Source of the DNA: Cyclobacteriaceae bacterium
GTDB lineage: Bacteria; Bacteroidota; Bacteroidia; Cytophagales; Cyclobacteriaceae
Length of the DNA: 57,949 nt
Direction of reading: 5' to 3'
NCBI GenBank assembly: GCA_028278225.1
Contig: JANQEU010000008.1
Coordinates: 1 to 57,949 of the forward strand
Shown: one piece after another, positions 54,828 through 57,949 of the stretch
How positions within the stretch are numbered: position 1 is the stretch's first letter
Layout: the number at the start of each line of letters is the position of its first letter
Translations under genes and position numbers: made by a program
Notes under the pieces: generated by a model
Told to the model about the DNA's origin: nothing
The model's input: only the letters and a program-made list of their open reading frames with translations
The model's database searches: none

Positions 54828-55484
54828 TCAACCTTTCTTTCTCTTTACGGCATATTCGATCAGGTCAATCATCGTCGTACATCCAAGTTTGGTCATTATA
54901 TTCATCCGGTGACGACTTACAACATCCTGGCTTAAGGACAATCTCCGGCTGATCTCCAATTCACCAAGTCCCTTGCCTATTAGTTTCAGGGTTTCCAATT
55001 CCTGAAAGTTCAAGCCGGAAATCTGCTCTTCTTTTTCATTTGTCTTCTCCTCGGCAGGTATTTTGAATATTTTATCGGCAATATCCGGATGGAAATAGAT
55101 CTCGCCCGTGTGTACGCGCTTGATTGCGTCAATCAGGTCTTCATGCTGAATCAATTTTGGAAGATACCCCTCCACTCCAAGTTCAACCGCAGTAGATATG
55201 GTATTCCTTTTAATTTCCATAGTCAAAAAAATCACTTTGGAAGGAAATTTCCTTTCCTTCATCTGTTTTGCTGCCTCAAGTCCATCCATTTCCGGCATAT
55301 TGATATCCATCAGGATAATATCCGGGTTGAAACTCTGAGCCAGTTCAATAGCTTCTCTACCATTGGAAGCCTCCGCTACTATTTCGATACCTGTTTCATC
55401 CTTCAAAAGTGAGGAGATACCTTCCCTGACAATTGCATGATCATCAACTACCAGTAATCTGATGTGGTTTGCAGGATTTTTCAT
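54828..55484 (-). CDS. NarL/FixJ-type response regulator
   Basis: The 218-residue protein has a receiver domain with the phosphoacceptor Asp60 (DIILMDINMPEMDG), acidic pocket DD at 14-15 (LLVVDDHAIVREG), Thr88 (VIFLTME) and Lys110 (GYLPKL). A LuxR/NarL-type helix-turn-helix lies at about 155-215 (LNFQELETLKLIGKGLGELEISRRLSLSQDVVSRHRMNI). All catalytic residues are in place. No histidine kinase is next to it, so it is an orphan in this window. Its targets are unknown. Confidence 0.93.
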   Translation of the reverse strand: MKNPANHIRLLVVDDHAIVREGISSLLKDETGIEIVAEASNGREAIELAQSFNPDIILMDINMPEMDGLEAAKQMKERKFPSKVIFLTMEIKRNTISTAVELGVEGYLPKLIQHEDLIDAIKRVHTGEIYFHPDIADKIFKIPAEEKTNEKEEQISGLNFQELETLKLIGKGLGELEISRRLSLSQDVVSRHRMNIMTKLGCTTMIDLIEYAVKRKKG

Positions 55485-55656
55485 GAATCAACATATTGGA
55501 CCATTTTGTGAATCGCTTTCTCATTCCATTATTCTTAAAATTAACCACTCCTGATCACCTTTTGGTACAAAAACGCTAATCATTACAGAAATTTGTTCTA
55601 CTGCAATTCCGAAAGCGGTGTACAAAGTCATGCACAAGGGTTCTTCCTATCATAAA

Positions 55657-55884
55657 TCACTCCGCTCTCAAGGAATCAACCGGACTTGATTTTGCTGTGG
55701 CGTATGTCCGATATCCTACTGTTAAAAATGAAATCAGGATCAAAATCAACGCAGGGATCGGAAATAAATCAGGGCCGACGTCAATCCTGAAAGCATAATG
55801 TTCCAGCCAGGATCTTGCTCCCAGGAGAACGACCGGAATAGCCAGGAAGAAGGCAATGAACAGGAGCAACAGAATGATGAATAA
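55657..55884 (-). pseudogene. Relic of an FtsX/MacB-type ABC permease (C-terminal fragment)
   Basis: The minus-strand frame after an in-frame TGA (55887-55885) encodes about 75 residues that match the last two membrane helices of FtsX-like permeases: ILLLLFIAFFLAIPVVLLGA, then RIDVGPDLFPIPALILIL and the typical end YRTYATAKSSPVDSLRAE. The family's usual ~700 further N-terminal residues are missing, and upstream is the palindromic repeat array. This is the stump of a once complete gene. Confidence 0.75.
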
Positions 55885-55980
55885 TCAGATTGGTTTTGAA
55901 AGTTTCATATTTTGACATCAATGTCTCCCTGTCTTCGTTCAAAATTGCACGGGGACCCTGGAGCATACAACCATTGATCA

Positions 55981-56330
55981 ACCTATGTCAACCAGTTAGG
56001 TTGACAAGGGATGTCATCAAAAAAGTCATTTTCCGGGGCTATGAATTTCTCAGATCCACCAAGGTAATTCAACTATTGTCAACCATTTTTGTTGACATAT
56101 ACTAACCTTGCACAAGTTGATTTCGTGGTGCTGTCATTGGTCAACTTATGTCAACCGGTTAGGCTGACACTGGATGTCATTCAAAATCCTTTATTGCGGC
56201 TATGAATTCTTCAGGTCTACAAAGCAATTCAACAAATGTCAACCATTTTTGTTGACATACATTGCGATTTGAATAAGTTGATTCTGCAATGCTGCCATCA
56301 GTCAACTTATGTCAACCAGTTAAGTTGACA
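55981..56330. repeat. Array of five 21-bp palindromes in ~161-bp imperfect tandem units
   Basis: Five palindromes of the form TGTCAACC-N5-GGTTGACA or close variants lie at 55986-56006, 56077-56097, 56149-56169, 56237-56257 and 56310-56330. They fall in two diverged tandem units plus the start of a third (period 160-163 bp): each unit has a site with spacer AGTTA/GGTTA and a site with spacer ATTTT. A further half-site CAACYTATGTCAACC precedes sites 1, 3 and 5. The last palindrome overlaps the stop codon of the AAA+ ATPase gene. The spacing and dyads fit binding sites for a dimeric DNA-binding protein, most likely the ATPase or a partner. Confidence 0.88.
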
Positions 56331-57612
56331 TATTCTCAATACCAATGATCAGATAGTCAGATTCCACCTCGAAATATTGAGACCGTCCTTCTTTCTCAGC
56401 CGGTTTTATCAGGTTATTTTCAACCAATGGGCCAATGCACTTGTCACTTACATATTGCCTGGATTTCCCGATCAATTTAGCTAACTGACTCGCAGTGAAC
56501 TTTCTCACTTTAGTTGCTTCAATAAATACCTCCTTAATGGAGTTGTTAATATTGATATTGTCCAGTGTTTCCAGCTTAATTTGTTTCAGACTGGACAGTG
56601 CCTGGTTTTTGGTTATCGGACCATGGGAACCCTCTCTGTCACTCACCAGGTTTACGATCTCATTCATTATTGGCCGTAACTTTCCTTCAAAGAATGTGTA
56701 AAGCGTGTCGATCAATTCCGTTTCAACGGGTAATATCCAATTTTTAGCCAACGCACAAACTTCGCAGCGACGGCGGATGATCTGATGAACTGTTTCCAGA
56801 CTCAGCGCATTTACGATGACCGGATTGGATACAAATATGCTTTTGACCCTTTGTTTCGGAAAAATACTCTTTCTGAAAGTACCAATGCCGCCAACAAAAA
56901 CAAAATAGACATCCTGTATCTGAAGGTAGTCCCTGACAGCGTCTATCAAATTCAGAAGTACATTGGGCTCTACTGTTTCCAGATTATCATAATGTAAGAT
57001 CAGTCCCTGATATCCGTTACTTTTCACCATCTGAATAAGCAAGCCCAGGTAGGAAAACAGGAGATCGGAAGTGACGCTTCCAACCGTTGTGCTGACTGAA
57101 ACTTGTCTCTGTGCGGAGATCCCTGCAATTGGATTTTGAACACCGAAACCGAATCCAAGATGCTCCTCCCTGTATGCAGCTACCGCAGATGCGATCTCTT
57201 TTAAGATCTCGTTTTTATTGAATTCATCTTCACCAATGTCAAATCTGATCCTGGAAATAGTGTGGTAAACCGAGCTGAGAAGAAATTCCTTCGGCCTCCA
57301 ATTTTCCTGCACTTGAATGGCGTTGAAAGGTGAAATCAGTTTGTCCTTTGTCCGGTAGCCCCACTGATAACGGAACGCATTTACAAAAGTGGTTTTTCCT
57401 ATTCCTGATTCACCCTCGATCACAATTCTGCCACCTCCCGGATTCCTGAAGAAGTTATTGAATCTCTGGGCTTGCCTATCAGGCTCTTCGGGTCTTATCA
57501 CATATGCATTCTTGATGGAAAATGTGATTTCCGGGATGATCGAAAGCGCGTTGGTATTGAAAGGATTTTCCTTTAACCCATAGACTTCCCATAAGTTTTG
57601 AGTGCTTTCCAA
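56320..57612 (-). CDS. AAA+ ATPase with C-terminal winged-helix-like domain, flanked by palindromic sites
   Basis: The 430-residue protein has an ATPase core of the ExeA/TniB/Orc-like type: entry motif YGLKENPF (11-18), Walker A GESGIGKT (67-74), Walker B LILHYDNLE (204-212, Asp209 followed by Asn in place of the usual Glu), sensor-1 strand VYFVFVGG and a sensor-2-like LRPIMNEIVNL. About residues 370-425 form a helix-turn-helix or winged helix (FTASQLAKLIGKSRQYVSDK, LVENNLIKPAEKEGRSQYFEV). The start is TTG at 57612; no ATG fits. Its gene is bracketed by TGTCAAC-N7-GTTGACA palindromes, which suggests that it binds them and controls itself or acts at them. It could be an initiator-like, transposon-like or defence ATPase. 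Confidence 0.8.
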   Translation of the reverse strand: MESTQNLWEVYGLKENPFNTNALSIIPEITFSIKNAYVIRPEEPDRQAQRFNNFFRNPGGGRIVIEGESGIGKTTFVNAFRYQWGYRTKDKLISPFNAIQVQENWRPKEFLLSSVYHTISRIRFDIGEDEFNKNEILKEIASAVAAYREEHLGFGFGVQNPIAGISAQRQVSVSTTVGSVTSDLLFSYLGLLIQMVKSNGYQGLILHYDNLETVEPNVLLNLIDAVRDYLQIQDVYFVFVGGIGTFRKSIFPKQRVKSIFVSNPVIVNALSLETVHQIIRRRCEVCALAKNWILPVETELIDTLYTFFEGKLRPIMNEIVNLVSDREGSHGPITKNQALSSLKQIKLETLDNININNSIKEVFIEATKVRKFTASQLAKLIGKSRQYVSDKCIGPLVENNLIKPAEKEGRSQYFEVESDYLIIGIENMST

Positions 57613-57620
57613 AGCAGTTA

Positions 57621-57660
57621 GTCAACTAATGTCAACTAATTTAGTTGACTTAAATTGACA
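57621..57660. promoter_or_regulatory. Operator cluster in front of the AAA+ ATPase gene
   Basis: GTCAACTAA-T-TTAGTTGAC (57631-57649) is a perfect dyad and the sixth copy of the palindrome found behind the gene. A direct half-site GTCAACTAAT (57621-57630) precedes it and AATTGACA (57653-57660) follows. It lies 9-48 nt upstream of the TTG start, which fits autoregulation. Confidence 0.75.
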
Positions 57661-57717
57661 TAGCAAATCCGTAAAACTTTCCCTTTCAAAAGGCCATTGA
57701 AATTATTCATCTTTTCA

Positions 57718-57748
57718 TTTGCTTTAAGATGAAACAAAGCTACTTTTG
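57718..57748 (+). promoter_or_regulatory. tRNA-Val promoter, with a divergent box for the ATPase
   Basis: TTTG (57718-57721), a 19-nt spacer and TACTTTTG (57741-57748) make a full Bacteroidota promoter 38 nt before the tRNA. The overlapping TAGCTTTG on the minus strand (57742-57735) is an exact TAnnTTTG box that could serve the ATPase gene. Confidence 0.7.
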
Positions 57749-57785
57749 CAGTCCTTTTCTCCCCGACGTTTGTTCTGTCGGTATA

Positions 57786-57860
57786 GGGCGCTTAGCTCAG
57801 TTGGTTCAGAGCACCTGCCTTACAAGCAGGGGGTCACTGGTTCGAATCCAGTAGCGCCCA
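57786..57860 (+). tRNA. tRNA-Val (anticodon TAC)
   Basis: 75 nt fold as a full cloverleaf: acceptor stem GGGCGCT / AGCGCCC, D-arm AGCTCAGTTGGTTCAGAGC, anticodon stem CCTGC / GCAGG with loop CTTACAA (anticodon TAC), and T-arm CTGGTTCGAATCCAG. Discriminator base is A; CCA is not encoded. The anticodon reads GUA and related valine codons. Confidence 0.95.
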
Positions 57861-57864
57861 CATC

Positions 57865-57887
57865 AGCGGTTACAAACCGCTTTTTTT
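57865..57887 (+). terminator. Intrinsic terminator after tRNA-Val
   Basis: AGCGGTT / AACCGCT form a 7-bp stem with a 3-nt loop, followed by seven T residues. It begins 5 nt after the tRNA and its T-run touches the ATG of the next gene. Confidence 0.85.
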
Positions 57888-57949
57888 ATGTCTTGTCATT
57901 TCTACATCCTTCATTCTCAATCTCGCGATAAGTATTACATCGGGCACAC
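57888..57949 (+). CDS. GIY-YIG nuclease family protein (partial, N-terminus only)
   Basis: The last 62 nt hold the start of a reading frame, MSCHFYILHSQSRDKYYIGH, cut by the window edge. HFYIL followed 11 residues later by YYIGH is the opening GIY-YIG motif of small stand-alone nucleases (UPF0213/YhbQ type, about 80-110 residues), which are frequent in Bacteroidota next to tRNA genes. The ATG directly follows the T-run of the tRNA terminator, so transcription would have to start inside or read through that hairpin. Confidence 0.7.
   Translation, partial: MSCHFYILHSQSRDKYYIGH

Noticed and set aside
54533-54952. Plus-strand frame of 139 codons starting TTG (MGLYYVEIRSD...)
   Set aside because: Its second half is antisense to the well-supported response regulator, it lacks family features, and the first half competes with a more protein-like minus-strand frame.
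55781-55981. Minus-strand frame of 66 codons beside the permease relic
   Set aside because: Overlaps the permease fragment in another frame, and its sequence shows no membrane or domain features.
55981-56330. CRISPR array
   Set aside because: The repeated units are dyads of 21 bp in ~161-bp diverged units; the spacers are themselves repeated and no cas genes are near.
57786-57860. tRNA-Val as an attachment site of an integrated island
   Set aside because: I see no second copy of the tRNA 3' end in the window and no integrase; the ATPase lies on the 5' side of the tRNA, where integration is unusual.
57746-57931. Plus-strand frame of 61 codons across the tRNA
   Set aside because: It contains tRNA-Val in full (the SSVGSEHLPYKQGVTGSNPVAP-like string is what a tRNA gives when translated), so it is not a gene.

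Overview
This window comes from a member of the Bacteroidota, most likely a Cytophagales-type or marine relative. The evidence is a SusC/SusD pair, several TonB-dependent receptor/plug proteins, a STN receptor with a DUF4249 partner, many Sec lipoproteins, a Sec-type (clade II) nitrous oxide reductase, and promoters of the Bacteroidota type (-7 box TAnnTTTG with a TTTG box 19-21 nt upstream). Base composition is moderate and genes are tightly packed, often with overlapping stops and starts.

Left part (1-14.6 kb): a pair of secreted RHS/YD-type surface proteins on the minus strand (the first runs off the left edge), divergent from an ECF-like sigma factor. Then follow a GH37 trehalase lipoprotein (minus), an orphan TonB-plug lipoprotein, and a four-gene plus-strand operon of an unknown secreted protein, a STN/TonB-dependent receptor, a DUF4249 lipoprotein and an MG2-like/plug protein. 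14.6-29.1 kb: a minus-strand susC-susD-VCBS-VCBS operon with an intrinsic terminator between susD and the two giant VCBS/ASPIC lipoproteins. It is divergent from two tandem, paralogous LacI regulators, and a perfect LacI-family operator lies in the shared intergenic region.

29.3-36.7 kb: a complete clade II nos cluster (Rrf2 regulator, c-type cytochrome, fasciclin lipoprotein, nosZ, membrane protein, nosL, nosD, nosF, nosY). 36.9-53.3 kb: a block built around four more VCBS/CRTAC1 (FG-GAP + ASPIC/UnbV) proteins. It also has a ProX-type deacylase, a translationally coupled asparagine-synthetase-like/radical SAM pair, a membrane multiheme cytochrome and TPR lipoproteins. The nos operon and the multiheme-cytochrome operon carry near-identical Crp/Fnr-type palindromes at the same distance (23 nt) from their putative -7 boxes, so they are probably co-regulated by oxygen or nitrogen-oxide status.

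Right part (53.5-57.9 kb): a CarboxypepD_reg-like secreted protein, an orphan NarL-type response regulator, a relic of an FtsX-type ABC permease, and then an unusual locus. That locus is an AAA+ ATPase with a C-terminal winged-helix-like region, flanked on both sides by 21-bp palindromes of the form TGTCAAC-N7-GTTGACA. Five of these lie in ~161-bp tandem units at its 3' side and one lies in front of its TTG start codon. The organisation recalls initiator/iteron or autoregulated DNA-binding ATPase modules and is the best candidate here for an undescribed system. The window ends with tRNA-Val(TAC), its terminator, and the first codons of a GIY-YIG nuclease gene.
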